64,000 nucleotides of DNA from Mycolicibacterium fallax (GCF_010726955.1 NZ_AP022603.1:4092001-4156000), one strand, 5' to 3'. Positions 41,175-48,846 are shown, numbered from the stretch's first letter. The notes: a model not told the origin generated them from the sequence alone. Made by a program: numbers and translations.

Positions 41175-42158
41175 CTATCCCGCAGCGGATTCCTGTTCCA
41201 TGCCCGCATCGTCTTTCCGCGCACGCCATGCCGCCGTTCGGCATGCCCCGCCGCACCACCGCCCGACCGGACCCCGTTTCGGCTTGGGAACGACCCGTCC
41301 GCAGTACCCACAGAGCCTCGGAAACTCGTCACACCTGGACGTGTCCACGTCCCCATGTGACGGGTTTAGCGTACGGTTCGACCACAGAACTTCGGTGCGC
41401 TCCCGCCCCTTGACGGCTCCTTGTGATGTCCGTGCCGCCAGCTCGACGCTGAACCAGTCGCTGAACAGTTCGTCGTAGAGAGGGGAGTGGTAGCCCGATA
41501 ACACCACTGTCGCGCGGCATCGGTGCAGCGCTTCGGCAAGCTCCTGATGGGATTTTCTGCCGCCCATTTCGGTCTTATAGTTCGACCGCCGAGTGCTGCC
41601 CAGGTACGGCGGGTCGGCGTAGATCAGCGTGTCCGTGTCCCCGCCGAAGCGCTCGATGACATCGACAGCGGGGCGACATTCCAGACTCACATCGCGGATG
41701 CGTTCCACCACCCGCTCGATGCGTTCGACGTACATCCGCATCGTGCGGGCGTGGTTGCCTTTGTCCGCGTCCCTGGCGTGCCGCCAGCCTGTGTTAATCA
41801 GCGTCCCCGTGCGCCCTTGCGTCAGCGCAGACCACACCAACCGCGCGCGTTCTAAATCTGTTGCGTCACTTGGGATGTGGATTGCCGCGCGCCGCTCCTC
41901 GCGGCTGTGCGGGGTGAGCATGCAAACCCGTGCGAGGTCTTCGGGCTGGTCACGGAGGACACGCCAAAACGTCATGATATTTCGGTCTAGGTCGTTGACA
42001 ATCTCGTGCTTGCTCGGCGGCTTCGCCAACAACACCGCCAGGCTCCCGGCGAACGGCTCCACATAGCGGGTGTGGTCGGGGAACAACGCCGTGATGGCCG
42101 GCGCGATGGACGCCTTGCTGCCGTAATAGGGCGTCGGCGGTTTCACGATGACGGGCAC
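41175..42158 (-). CDS. DNA adenine methyltransferase (Dam/D12 class) with zinc-finger tail
   Basis: 327 residues. PYYGSKASI near residue 10 and EPFAGSLAVLL near 34 form the AdoMet site, and ADPPYLGSTR near 180 is the DPPY catalytic motif of N6-adenine methylases. The last 55 residues add CGYCGRVVP...RWCGGAC, a probable zinc finger, not part of ordinary Dam. No restriction endonuclease gene is adjacent. It may protect the element against host restriction or mark its own DNA. It is convergent with the RuvC-like gene. Confidence 0.9.
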   Translation of the reverse strand: MPVIVKPPTPYYGSKASIAPAITALFPDHTRYVEPFAGSLAVLLAKPPSKHEIVNDLDRNIMTFWRVLRDQPEDLARVCMLTPHSREERRAAIHIPSDATDLERARLVWSALTQGRTGTLINTGWRHARDADKGNHARTMRMYVERIERVVERIRDVSLECRPAVDVIERFGGDTDTLIYADPPYLGSTRRSNYKTEMGGRKSHQELAEALHRCRATVVLSGYHSPLYDELFSDWFSVELAARTSQGAVKGRERTEVLWSNRTLNPSHGDVDTSRCDEFPRLCGYCGRVVPKPKRGPVGRWCGGACRTAAWRARKDDAGMEQESAAG

Positions 42159-42248
42159 CAGGTGGAGGTTACCGGTTCCCGCAGCCTGAGCCTGTTAACG
42201 AAGCCTGAACACCTCCGCCACCCGTGCATGCGTCGCGTCGGTGGTGGC

Positions 42249-42746
42249 TCACGGAGTTTGTTGACCGTCTGGGTACAGCATCCATTGCACCAGCGACAGT
42301 CCAGGTTGGCAGTTGGTGGTGACCGTTACCTGCCGACGCGAGGGTTCCTGTGATTGCGGAGTGGAAATTTCGTCACTCGCTACCCACGCCTCAAGCTGAG
42401 CGCCATCACGAAACGCCGCAGTGCAAAGCGGGGGAGTGGTTCCCGAGCTGTAGGGGAGTTTCGATTTACGAAGTCCGTCGTGGTAGTACCCACCGACATA
42501 ACTCTTCCAATCCTCATCGGGGATTAGAAATTCCACCGCGTGGCTGTAACCGCTTCCGCCCGACCCAACAGTCCTCGTTATACGGGTTGCGGACTCAGGA
42601 ACGGAGACCTGCAGCATGGTTTCAGCATCTGCCCAATCGTCGTTCTGAACATGCAGGTCTTTCTCGCTACAGCCACTCAGTAGGAGACCAAGTAAGCACG
42701 CAGCTCCGACCCGCCGCAGGGCGGTACGGTTTCTACGCAGTCTCAT
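42249..42746 (-). CDS. Lipoprotein of unknown function
   Basis: 165 residues from ATG 42744-42746 (MRLRRNRTALRR). A signal peptide with lipobox LLLSGC gives lipidated Cys near residue 24. The mature part is beta-rich (ATRITRTVGSGGSGYSHAVEF; SRRQVTVTTNCQPGLSL). Not recognised. It overlaps the stop of the preceding gene, forming a three-gene unit: small WXG-like protein, large WXG-like protein, lipoprotein. This parallels the operon at 20.5-25.4 kb. Confidence 0.75.
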   Translation of the reverse strand: MRLRRNRTALRRVGAACLLGLLLSGCSEKDLHVQNDDWADAETMLQVSVPESATRITRTVGSGGSGYSHAVEFLIPDEDWKSYVGGYYHDGLRKSKLPYSSGTTPPLCTAAFRDGAQLEAWVASDEISTPQSQEPSRRQVTVTTNCQPGLSLVQWMLYPDGQQTP

Positions 42747-43909
42747 GATGTGCCCCACTGCACCGACGATGTTCCCGTGGTGTCGAAGGTTTTTGCCCAC
42801 CCTGCGCGGTTCAGGTCGTTGAGCATGCCCAACTTGCCTCGTTGGTCGAAGTTGTAGTAATCGTAAATCGTCGTTTGAGTTGCCAAGTTGTAGTTCCCTT
42901 GACTTGTGGGTATCGCAACTCCGCTTTCTTGGAAAGCGAAAGTTCCTAGCGTGAAGAACCAATCGGGATTTGTCGTCCATTCCGGCGTGAAAGATCCACT
43001 ATAGTTTCCCTGGAACGCGACGGGTCCGGTGTAGCCTTTGGGCATGACATTCTGGGCGCTCGCGAGAGTTTCCTTCGCAACCGTACTAGCCTTTTCCTGG
43101 AAGCCATCGAGATCATTAAACAGGGCATCAACCGATACGTTCATCTGTTCGCCCGTGTTCTGGTTGAAGTGCCGTAGTAGTCGATAGAAGTTCTCCATCC
43201 CCTTGGTGCTGCCCCACATCCCACCCTTCAGCCAGAATGCGCGCACCGCCTGCAATTGAACCTGCTCAGCCAAATTCGGATCCCAGGTGTCCCACTGAGC
43301 GTCACCTGAGCCGTCTTCATTAGCAAGGGCTCGTGCGGACTCCTTACCTACCGTGGGTAGTTCTCGTGGAGGAGGTAGTTCGGGAATGAAGGGTCGCTCC
43401 TCGTCTGTCACTCCCATGAGGCGGTTGGCAACCTGCCAGTCGTACATCTGAGCGGCAGCATCAGCCGAAAACAGTAGGGTTCGAAGCGTGCTTTCTAGGG
43501 TTGCGCGCCGCTCCAATATGGACTCATCGTAGGCATCAACATCGGTACGGATATTGACAGCAAGCCCGCCGACTTCGCTAATAGCGAAGAGACGCTGATT
43601 CTCCGGGTCATCGACAATCTTGAGGATTTCGTCGCGTAACAGACCGAGCTGCTCGGCGGCGGTGTCCAGCACTGTCGAGGCGTTGTTCCAGCGCCGAGCT
43701 TGTTCCGACAATGTGGACGAATGGTCTTTCGCGCGCACCGCTGCTCCGTCCCGCGTGTCACCCTCCCAGTCGCTTTCTATACCAGAGAGACCGTTGATGA
43801 CGCTCAGCGCGGTTTGGTCCATTGAGGTGGCTCCGAGGCGCAATCGCAATGCCGTTGTGGTGAGGTCACTCAAAGTCCAAGCGCGGACATCACTGATGCT
43901 TGGAAACAT
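42743..43909 (-). CDS. Large WXG-domain protein, putative type VII-secreted effector
   Basis: 388 residues. The N-terminal 110 residues are a helical hairpin with SDWEGD (Trp48-x-Gly50) and SSTLSEQARRWNNASTVLDTAAEQL, as in long WXG proteins next to EspC-like genes in mycobacteria. The C-terminal third (from about 290) is a compact beta-rich domain (TIYDYYNFDQRGKLGML, then WAKTFDTTGTSSVQWG) that recurs in actinobacterial secreted proteins of unknown activity. No signal peptide. Start overlaps the stop of the small partner by one base. It may be an effector delivered at contact. Confidence 0.75.
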   Translation of the reverse strand: MFPSISDVRAWTLSDLTTTALRLRLGATSMDQTALSVINGLSGIESDWEGDTRDGAAVRAKDHSSTLSEQARRWNNASTVLDTAAEQLGLLRDEILKIVDDPENQRLFAISEVGGLAVNIRTDVDAYDESILERRATLESTLRTLLFSADAAAQMYDWQVANRLMGVTDEERPFIPELPPPRELPTVGKESARALANEDGSGDAQWDTWDPNLAEQVQLQAVRAFWLKGGMWGSTKGMENFYRLLRHFNQNTGEQMNVSVDALFNDLDGFQEKASTVAKETLASAQNVMPKGYTGPVAFQGNYSGSFTPEWTTNPDWFFTLGTFAFQESGVAIPTSQGNYNLATQTTIYDYYNFDQRGKLGMLNDLNRAGWAKTFDTTGTSSVQWGTS

Positions 43910-44220
43910 CAGGCGCGGTCGGTCCTACTCGGCGGAGCGGTGGCGCAGTCACCGCCATCGAGGCGAACAAATGCATTAACCGCGTTGAGGATTTCGTCGC
44001 CAAAACCTTCGAGATCGTCGCGTATCGCTTTCACGGCGTCTCGCTGCTCAATAGCACGATCCCCTAAGCCGGATTTCAATGTTGTTCCGGTGCACGCCAC
44101 GGCTCCACCCTGCAAGATGGTGTCGGCGTTGATGTCATCTACGGCGTCAGAGGCGGCGTAGATCAATTTCGCATACGCCCGCACCCTGTCCACGTCCATC
44201 TTGAATGACTTCGTCGCCAT
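43909..44220 (-). CDS. EspC/WXG-like small protein, partner of the large WXG protein
   Basis: 103 residues, two helices: MDVDRVRAYAKLIYAASDAV and RAIEQRDAVKAIRDDLEGFG, joined by a short loop. In mycobacteria such EspC-like (DUF2580-type) proteins are encoded directly before their large partner and co-exported by type VII systems. It is the first gene of the unit. Upstream 44221-44330 is non-coding and should contain the promoter. Confidence 0.7.
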   Translation of the reverse strand: MATKSFKMDVDRVRAYAKLIYAASDAVDDINADTILQGGAVACTGTTLKSGLGDRAIEQRDAVKAIRDDLEGFGDEILNAVNAFVRLDGGDCATAPPSRTDRA

Positions 44221-44330
44221 TTCACCCTCCCCTACGACTGATGGTTGGGGCTAGCTTAGAGCAGGCTCACGGACGCACCGGTGGAGATGATGCCTACGGC
44301 TGACGTTCCACAGGCACATGCTGAGCGCGA

Positions 44331-44366
44331 GAAAACCCCAGCGGCCGGGTGAACCTTCCGCTGGGG
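44331..44366 (-). terminator. Intrinsic terminator after the methyltransferase operon
   Basis: CCCCAGCGG (44336-44344) / CCGCTGGGG (44358-44366). Read on the minus strand the stem is followed by TTTTCTC. It ends the operon of genes between 44382 and 46713. Confidence 0.8.
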
Positions 44367-44381
44367 CTTCCCTATGTCAGC

Positions 44382-45140
44382 TCAGACCCAGACCCAGCCG
44401 CCGAGTGCCTTGTGCTTCGGTCGGCGCGCCTGACGGGCGACGACATAGCCGTCCTCGTCCACCACCTGAAACACGCGGCGGTCGGTCTTCGTCGGCTTCT
44501 CGAACACCCACAGGAAAGAGTGCACCTTGCGGGCGTGAAGCTGCTTCGTCCACCTGCCCATCGCCGTGCGTGAGGTGGGGACGAGGACAAACGAGTCCTT
44601 GCCGTACAGCCCCAGGCTCACCGCGTCGAGCAGCAGTTCGGTCTGAGACCACTGCTGTTTCCCCGACTCGATTTCGTCTTTCCCCTTGACGAAGATCCGT
44701 CCACCGGGGCGCAACACACGCATCGCCTCGCGCATCCCATCGCGGTATAGATTGCGGATGTCGTTGTGCGACATGCCCTTTGTGGTTTCCGCATTGTTGT
44801 ACCGTGCATCGGTCATGTGTTTTCCCGGGTTGTGCACGTATGGCGGGTCTAGCACCACGACATCGAAACTCTCATCGGCGTACGGGAGTTCGCGGAAGTC
44901 CGCCAGAACGATGTCCCCGTGCCCGCCGATGTGCGGCGCGACATCGGAGCCTTGGACGGTGAACTTCGCGGTGTCCACCTTCCTCCAGAACGCGCCCTTC
45001 CCCCACGTGACATCAGCCACCCGAGCGCCATCGGGGATGTAGAGCCGTGCGACTTCGGAGATGAGGTCGGCGTTGTTCCCCGTGACGATGGAGACCACCT
45101 GTGTGGGCGCGGGATCGGTGTCGATGAGTTCAGTCTTCAC
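44382..45140 (-). CDS. DNA methyltransferase (N4/N6 type)
   Basis: 252 residues from GTG 45138-45140. ADVTWGKGAFW near residue 42 is the AdoMet-binding loop and VVVLDPPYVHNPG near residue 94 has the DPPY catalytic motif; RVLRPGGRIFVKGKDE follows. The order suits an N4-cytosine or N6-adenine methylase of small phage type. Its start overlaps the stop of the broken glutaredoxin gene. There is no companion nuclease. Confidence 0.85.
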   Translation of the reverse strand: MKTELIDTDPAPTQVVSIVTGNNADLISEVARLYIPDGARVADVTWGKGAFWRKVDTAKFTVQGSDVAPHIGGHGDIVLADFRELPYADESFDVVVLDPPYVHNPGKHMTDARYNNAETTKGMSHNDIRNLYRDGMREAMRVLRPGGRIFVKGKDEIESGKQQWSQTELLLDAVSLGLYGKDSFVLVPTSRTAMGRWTKQLHARKVHSFLWVFEKPTKTDRRVFQVVDEDGYVVARQARRPKHKALGGWVWV

Positions 45141-45381
45141 GCGACCCTCCCCAGCCCATCCAGACGGTCAGGGCGGAAACCCGACCAGTGCTCGGAGCCA
45201 GCGACGATCACTGGGGCGGACAGGTAGCCCAGGGACATCACGTAATCGCGGGCATCGGGGTCAGTGGTGAGATCCACCTCGGCGAAGTCAGCGCCGTTCT
45301 TGTTGAGCCACTTCTTCGTTGCCACGCATTGCGGGCATTGGGCGGGCATTGGGGTTTGGTGTACAGGGTCACTGTGCTCAT
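45137..45381 (-). pseudogene. NrdH-like glutaredoxin broken by an 11-bp tandem duplication
   Basis: Starting at ATG 45379-45381 the protein begins STVTLYTKPQCP, a NrdH/glutaredoxin start, but the frame is then lost. In another frame the rest continues: CPQCVATKKWLNKNGADF, then LGYLSAPVIVAGSEHWSGF to TGA at 45137-45139. The break is an exact duplication of GCGGGCATTGG (45331-45341, 45342-45352). Removing one copy restores CPQC and an intact protein of about 77 residues. NrdH reduces ribonucleotide reductase, which is useful for dNTP supply during element replication. Slippage, sequence error or phase switching could explain it. Confidence 0.8.
45331..45352 (-). repeat. 11-bp tandem duplication within nrdH-like gene
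   Basis: GCGGGCATTGG twice without spacer. It encodes the CPxC active-site region on the minus strand and shifts the frame by two. Confidence 0.95.
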
Positions 45382-45881
45382 GCCGCCACCGCCGCAGACA
45401 GGAAGTGGCGGCGGACAGCCCACATGCGGTCGGTCGAAGGTCGCCGCGCCAGTACAGCGGCGCGGACATCACACTCGTTGTCCTGCAGCGGTTTCCACCC
45501 AGTGAGAGCCAGGAGGTCAGGTGCGGAACACCCTTCGATTGCCGCATCGTTGAGGGCGCGCGCCATGCGCAGAGCCTCGTCATCAGCCACCGGGATCGGC
45601 GTGGAGCGTTCCCCGCCCGCAGCGGCTGACAGGTACACATATGGCTGTTCGGCGCGGGCTCCGTTCCATCCCCGTCCGGGGCGGATCTGTCCGTGAGTCC
45701 CACGGAGACCCAGTAGGAGGATGTGCGACGCGGATCCCCACCGTGCGTGTGGGGATTCCGCAATGACGCCCGCCCACAGCGGGATGTTTGGATTGCCGAC
45801 GACGTGCTTGGAGACCAGCTCCATTGCAGCCGCGACATCAGGGGATGTGGCGTAGTGCGCCACGGCGAGCAATTTTGACAT
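45378..45881 (-). CDS. Hypothetical protein
   Basis: 167 residues. Unrecognised, mixed composition: SKLLAVAHYATSPDVAAAME at the start, ILLLGLRGTHGQIRPGRGW in the middle, a helical stretch DDEALRMARALNDAAIEG, and an Arg/Ala-rich end. No signal or membrane segment. It overlaps the start of the nrdH-like gene by ATGA, so it is part of the same minus-strand operon. Confidence 0.6.
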   Translation of the reverse strand: MSKLLAVAHYATSPDVAAAMELVSKHVVGNPNIPLWAGVIAESPHARWGSASHILLLGLRGTHGQIRPGRGWNGARAEQPYVYLSAAAGGERSTPIPVADDEALRMARALNDAAIEGCSAPDLLALTGWKPLQDNECDVRAAVLARRPSTDRMWAVRRHFLSAAVAA

Positions 45882-46062
45882 GTACGATGAACCTCATCTT
45901 CCTGTTGAGATAGCCCCGTTTCGCCTGGCAGTGAGCGGGGTTTTCTCGTTTCGTGACGACGGTTGCCGTCATCGTGGGTGAGTGGGTCTTGAGCCCATGC
46001 GCCGCGCCGTTGCCGGCCGGCGGTACACCCTCCTGGGACTGTCACGTCCCTGTTTGGAACGC

Positions 46063-46080
46063 GGGGCGCTGCAGCGCCCC
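46063..46080 (-). terminator. GC-rich palindrome after the DUF3846-like gene
   Basis: GGGGCGCT-GC-AGCGCCCC, perfect, 11 bases beyond the stop of the minus-strand gene at 46091. A weaker CCCCG/CGGGG hairpin followed by TTTTCTCG on the + strand lies at 45914-45948. The remaining part of 45882-46062 shows nothing else. Confidence 0.55.
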
Positions 46081-46090
46081 GGTGGTCAGG

Positions 46091-46504
46091 TCATTGGTCG
46101 TCCTCCAGCCCACGGCGGATGGACTCGGACCAGTGCTCGACCTCGATGTCGTGATGGATGACGCGGGCGAGATCCGCAGCCAAGGGCGGCACATCGGCGT
46201 CCTCGGGACCGTCCGCACCCAGGACGATGACGTCGCCTCGCAGAACCTGATGCGTCATCGCGGGATTCAGGCGGTGCCACATGCGGGTGGCTACTTCGTT
46301 GAGCGGCAGACCGAGCGCGACCCCGTCTTCATTGATGTAGAAGACGACCCGCTCGCCCGTGTGGGTCTCGCCATACGCGGCTTCGATGTAGCCGCCGACG
46401 ATCCGCTGGTACAGCGCCACGTCGGGCTCGATGCTCGACGGGTAGGTAGGGGCGACGGCTCCCGCGCGGATGACTAGAACTTGGATGCGCGAGTCAGTGC
46501 TCAC
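46091..46504 (-). CDS. DUF3846-like protein
   Basis: 137 residues from GTG 46502-46504. IQVLVIRAGAVAPTYPSSIE, then RIVGGYIEAAYGE, VVFYINEDGVALGLPLNEVA and a VLRGDVIVLGAD strand match the small DUF3846 proteins that are common in actinobacterial phages and plasmids. The fold is unknown to me in detail, and no activity is established. Start overlaps the stop of the Xis-like gene (GTGA), so it belongs to the early regulatory operon beside the integrase. Confidence 0.7.
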   Translation of the reverse strand: MSTDSRIQVLVIRAGAVAPTYPSSIEPDVALYQRIVGGYIEAAYGETHTGERVVFYINEDGVALGLPLNEVATRMWHRLNPAMTHQVLRGDVIVLGADGPEDADVPPLAADLARVIHHDIEVEHWSESIRRGLEDDQ

Positions 46505-46713
46505 GCGCTCCTCCGCCGCGACGCCTGCTCCTGGCGGTGGACGAAGTCGATGATGGCACCTCGGCGGATGAGGCGCTTCTTCCCGACCTTGATGGACGCG
46601 AGTTCACCGGTCTTCAGGAGTCGGAAAACGGTGACGCGGCTCGCGTGCAGGACTTCACCTGCCTCAATGACGGTGAGGAGATCGTCCTCATTATGCAGTG
46701 CTTGTGTACTCAT
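46501..46713 (-). CDS. Excisionase-like helix-turn-helix protein
   Basis: 70 residues from ATG 46711-46713. LLTVIEAGEVLHASRVTVFRLLKTGELASIKVGKKRLIRRGAI is the classic winged HTH of Xis/MerR-like recombination directionality factors: helix, SRVTVFRLLK recognition helix, then the GELASIKVG wing. The message appears leaderless, with -35 TTGACA and -10 TAACGT 17 bases apart. Position next to the repressor and integrase fits control of excision. Confidence 0.8.
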   Translation of the reverse strand: MSTQALHNEDDLLTVIEAGEVLHASRVTVFRLLKTGELASIKVGKKRLIRRGAIIDFVHRQEQASRRRSA

Positions 46714-46720
46714 GATGATT

Positions 46721-46749
46721 ACGTTAGAGTGCGTATCATGGGATGTCAA
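46721..46749 (-). promoter_or_regulatory. Promoter of the Xis-like operon
   Basis: On the minus strand TTGACA (complement of 46744-46749), 17 bases, then TAACGT (complement of 46721-46726), then 7 bases to the ATG. A near-consensus sigma-A-type promoter giving a leaderless message. Confidence 0.7.
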
Positions 46750-46766
46750 TAGGTTGAGTACAATTT

Positions 46767-46807
46767 GATTGCAATCTGTTGACGTACCAGCTCGGAGCTG
46801 TGAGACT
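46767..46807 (+). promoter_or_regulatory. Operators and promoter of the XRE repressor gene
   Basis: Palindromes GATTGCAATC (46767-46776) and CAGCTC-G-GAGCTG (46788-46800) flank TTGACG (46779-46784), a possible -35; a weak -10 GAGACT sits at 46802-46807, 8 bases before ATG 46816. The arrangement suits autoregulation in a divergent integrase/excisionase switch. Confidence 0.5.
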
Positions 46808-46815
46808 CACACCTC

Positions 46816-47343
46816 ATGGCGAAGAAACCGGTGCGAGCGGGACTACCTACGCAAGCCGTCGCAGAGAACCTGAGGAGGCTGCGGCACCAGCGCAGGTTGT
46901 CTGTACGGGCTTTGTCTAGTCGGACGTACGGGTTCCTGCGCCCTCGGCAGTTAGATGGACCGCCGCCCATGGACGAGCCGTTCGGCATCCCACCGAACGG
47001 CATCAGTGAGATTGAGAACGGATTGAGGAGAGTGGACGTGGACGACCTGATAGCGCTCGCGGTGGCGCTCGACGTGAGTCCCGCCGTGCTGCTCATGCCC
47101 AACCCCGAGCTGCCCGATGAGAACGGTGAGGGGGTTGTCTACCTGGATCCCGCCGACCCGCTGGACACGAAGCATGTGTGGAACTGGCTCACTGCGCGGG
47201 ACTCGCTGACTACCGGTGCGATGGCGGAGGGCGCGAATGAACTGGAGTCCTGCGACGACCCCGACTTTGACTATGAAGAGCGCGAACTCTGGCGGCGACG
47301 CACACTCCCGCGATTCGCGAGAGAAAGACGAGGCGATGGCTAA
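46816..47343 (+). CDS. XRE-family repressor with an insertion in its HTH
   Basis: 175 residues. NLRRLRHQRRLSVRALSSRT begins an XRE helix-turn-helix, and GISEIENGLRRVDVDDLIALAVALDVSP completes it. Between the two halves there is an extra Pro-rich stretch of about 25 residues (FLRPRQLDGPPP, then DEPFGIPPN), a variant of the XRE domain. The C-terminal part is acidic. It overlaps the integrase start by 8 bases, so repressor and integrase are expressed together. It is divergent from the Xis-like gene and likely maintains the integrated state. Confidence 0.8.
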   Translation: MAKKPVRAGLPTQAVAENLRRLRHQRRLSVRALSSRTYGFLRPRQLDGPPPMDEPFGIPPNGISEIENGLRRVDVDDLIALAVALDVSPAVLLMPNPELPDENGEGVVYLDPADPLDTKHVWNWLTARDSLTTGAMAEGANELESCDDPDFDYEERELWRRRTLPRFARERRGDG

Positions 47344-48538
47344 ACGAAATGATTTGCCCCCGGGCGTGAACAAGCTCGAAGACGAAAGCGACGGCGTCCA
47401 GTGGCGCGTCAAGCTGCGCGTGGGCAAGGACCCCCGCTCGGGCAAGTGGAAGTGGACCAACAAGAAGTTCGGCACGAAGCGCGAGGCACTCGACTACTAC
47501 GACCAGGTGAAGCAGGCGCTCAAGGACGGCACGTATGCCCTGCCGACCGGGGACACGGTGGACGCCGTGGTGACTGCATGGCTGGCGTCACTGCATCGCT
47601 CCCGTCCCACATCGCTGCGTGGTGCTACCTACGACATCACTCCGCTGCGCCAGGTCTACGGCGCGCTCCCGATCCAGGAGCTGACCCGCGTCCACATCGA
47701 CGCGCTGGTGACCGACCTGAAGAAGGGTGGTGTCATCCCGACACCGAAGTCCACACCAGAGGAGCCGCGCTACCGCCGACCGAACGCGGTGCGTTCCCTG
47801 AACAAGACCATCGAGGCGACGGAAAACCTCCTCGACTACGCGATCACCAGGAAGCTCGTGTCCCGCAACGTCGCGATGGACGTAGAGCGTTTTGAGAAGG
47901 GCGATTCGATTGTCCAGACCCTGAACCTCGACCAGATCGAGAAGGTTCTGGCGCAAGGGGACAAGGAACGCGACGCGCACCTGTACCACATGGCGCTGTC
48001 CGGATTCCGCCGTCAGGATATGGCCGGGTTGCGGTGGTCCGACGTTGACCTGGACAAGAGGACTGTGACTCTGCAACGGGGGCGCGTGCAGAACGGTGCT
48101 GATGTTGTCGAAGACCGTCAGAAGACCAAGTCGTCGCGGCGGGAACTCCCGCTGGACGACACGATGACCGAGGTGTTCCGCAAGGCGAAGCTGCGGCAGA
48201 AGCAAGACCGCCTCGCGGCGGGTGGTGCTTACCGTGGCGGCAAGTACGTCCTGAGCAACGCGCTGGGGGAGCCCGAACGCCCCGACCACCTCTCACGGCG
48301 ATGGACGCGATGCCTGCGGATAGCGAAGGTTCCACACGTCCGTCTGCACGACGCGCGGCACTCCTGCGGCACGTTGATGCAGGCTAGAGGGGTTCCCATC
48401 GCTGTCATCGCGGCGTGGTTGGGGCACAGCTCCCCGGACGTGACAGCGCGGCTCTACCTGCACTCCGATACGGATTCGTTGCGGGACGCAGCAAACGTCC
48501 TGGGGGAGATTCGCGGCAAGAAGTCAGTAGGGGAGTGA
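47336..48538 (+). CDS. int: Tyrosine integrase
   Basis: 400 residues from ATG 47336. An N-terminal arm-binding region (SGKWKWTNKKFGTKREALDY) and SAM-like core-binding domain precede the catalytic domain. Active-site residues are visible: Arg in SGFRRQDMAGLRWSD near residue 222, Lys in KTKSSRRELPL, HDARH near 337, GHSS near 363 and Tyr in ARLYLH near 372. It inserts the element into the 3' end of tRNA-Arg; its gene ends about 100 bases from attR, the usual position. A candidate arm site lies directly after the stop. Confidence 0.95.
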   Translation: MAKRNDLPPGVNKLEDESDGVQWRVKLRVGKDPRSGKWKWTNKKFGTKREALDYYDQVKQALKDGTYALPTGDTVDAVVTAWLASLHRSRPTSLRGATYDITPLRQVYGALPIQELTRVHIDALVTDLKKGGVIPTPKSTPEEPRYRRPNAVRSLNKTIEATENLLDYAITRKLVSRNVAMDVERFEKGDSIVQTLNLDQIEKVLAQGDKERDAHLYHMALSGFRRQDMAGLRWSDVDLDKRTVTLQRGRVQNGADVVEDRQKTKSSRRELPLDDTMTEVFRKAKLRQKQDRLAAGGAYRGGKYVLSNALGEPERPDHLSRRWTRCLRIAKVPHVRLHDARHSCGTLMQARGVPIAVIAAWLGHSSPDVTARLYLHSDTDSLRDAANVLGEIRGKKSVGE

Positions 48539-48553
48539 GACCCCGTTTCAGGG

Positions 48554-48578
48554 CTGGTGTGACTTTTGTGTGACTTTT
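48554..48578 (+). repeat. Candidate right integrase arm-type site
   Basis: Twin of 15086-15110 with one mismatch: two tandem GTGTGACTTTT words starting at 48557. It lies between the integrase stop and attR. Confidence 0.6.
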
Positions 48579-48635
48579 GGGTCTGAGCACCGCCCCTGCC
48601 AGAACGTCCACCGAGGTAAACGCCCTGGTCAGGCA

Positions 48636-48684
48636 TGGTGCCCCCGGCAGGATTCGAACCTGCGACCTTCTGCTCCGGAGGCAG
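48636..48684 (-). repeat. attR: tRNA-Arg 3' part
   Basis: The 49-base copy of the att core that completes the working tRNA gene. It differs from attL at 48665 (A here, G at 14968). Confidence 0.93.
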
Positions 48685-48711
48685 ACGCTCTATCCCCTGA
48701 GCTACGGGGGC
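48636..48711 (-). tRNA. tRNA-Arg (anticodon CCG)
   Basis: Complete cloverleaf on the minus strand: acceptor GCCCCCG (48705-48711) pairs with CGGGGGC near the 3' end, anticodon arm TCTGC-CTCCGGA-GCAGA with anticodon CCG at 48676-48678, T arm GCAGG-TTCGAAT-CCTGC, and an encoded CCA (48636-48638). Its 3' half was supplied or re-formed by the element. The host's own 3' end and terminator are at 14901-14987. Confidence 0.96.
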
Positions 48712-48846
48712 GCGGTCGATGCCCGCGCCAGTTGGGCCGGGATAGCGTAACCCATCGGCGCCGGTGATGGTGGCGGGGGCTGCCGGCACCCCCGCGGCGG
48801 GAGCGGATTCCGGGGGTGCGCACCCCAGACCATAGGATGAACCCTC

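Larger units (their letters stand above)
14939..48684. mobile_element. AICE-like integrative element in tRNA-Arg(CCG), about 33.7 kb
   Basis: The element is bounded by a 49-base direct repeat of the tRNA-Arg 3' end (14939-14987 and 48636-48684, one mismatch). Inside are a tyrosine integrase next to attR, Xis-like and XRE regulators, a primase-polymerase, a superfamily 3 helicase, a family A DNA polymerase, an FtsK-type translocase, an SpdB-like membrane protein, a run of small membrane proteins, WXG-like and lipoprotein genes and two methyltransferases. I recognise no virion, packaging or lysis gene. Base composition is visibly less GC-rich than the host flanks. This fits an actinobacterial integrative and conjugative element better than a prophage. 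Confidence 0.88.

Noticed and set aside
41357..41368. Further GTGACGGGTTT recombinase site
   Set aside because: It lies inside the coding part of the adenine methylase, isolated from the cluster, and can arise by chance.
46063..46080. Restriction or recombination site palindrome
   Set aside because: Its position just after a stop codon makes a terminator stem the simpler reading.
14939..48684. Ordinary prophage
   Set aside because: Integrase, polymerase and methylases fit a phage, but no terminase, portal, capsid, tail, holin or lysin is recognisable, and many genes are small membrane or secreted types.
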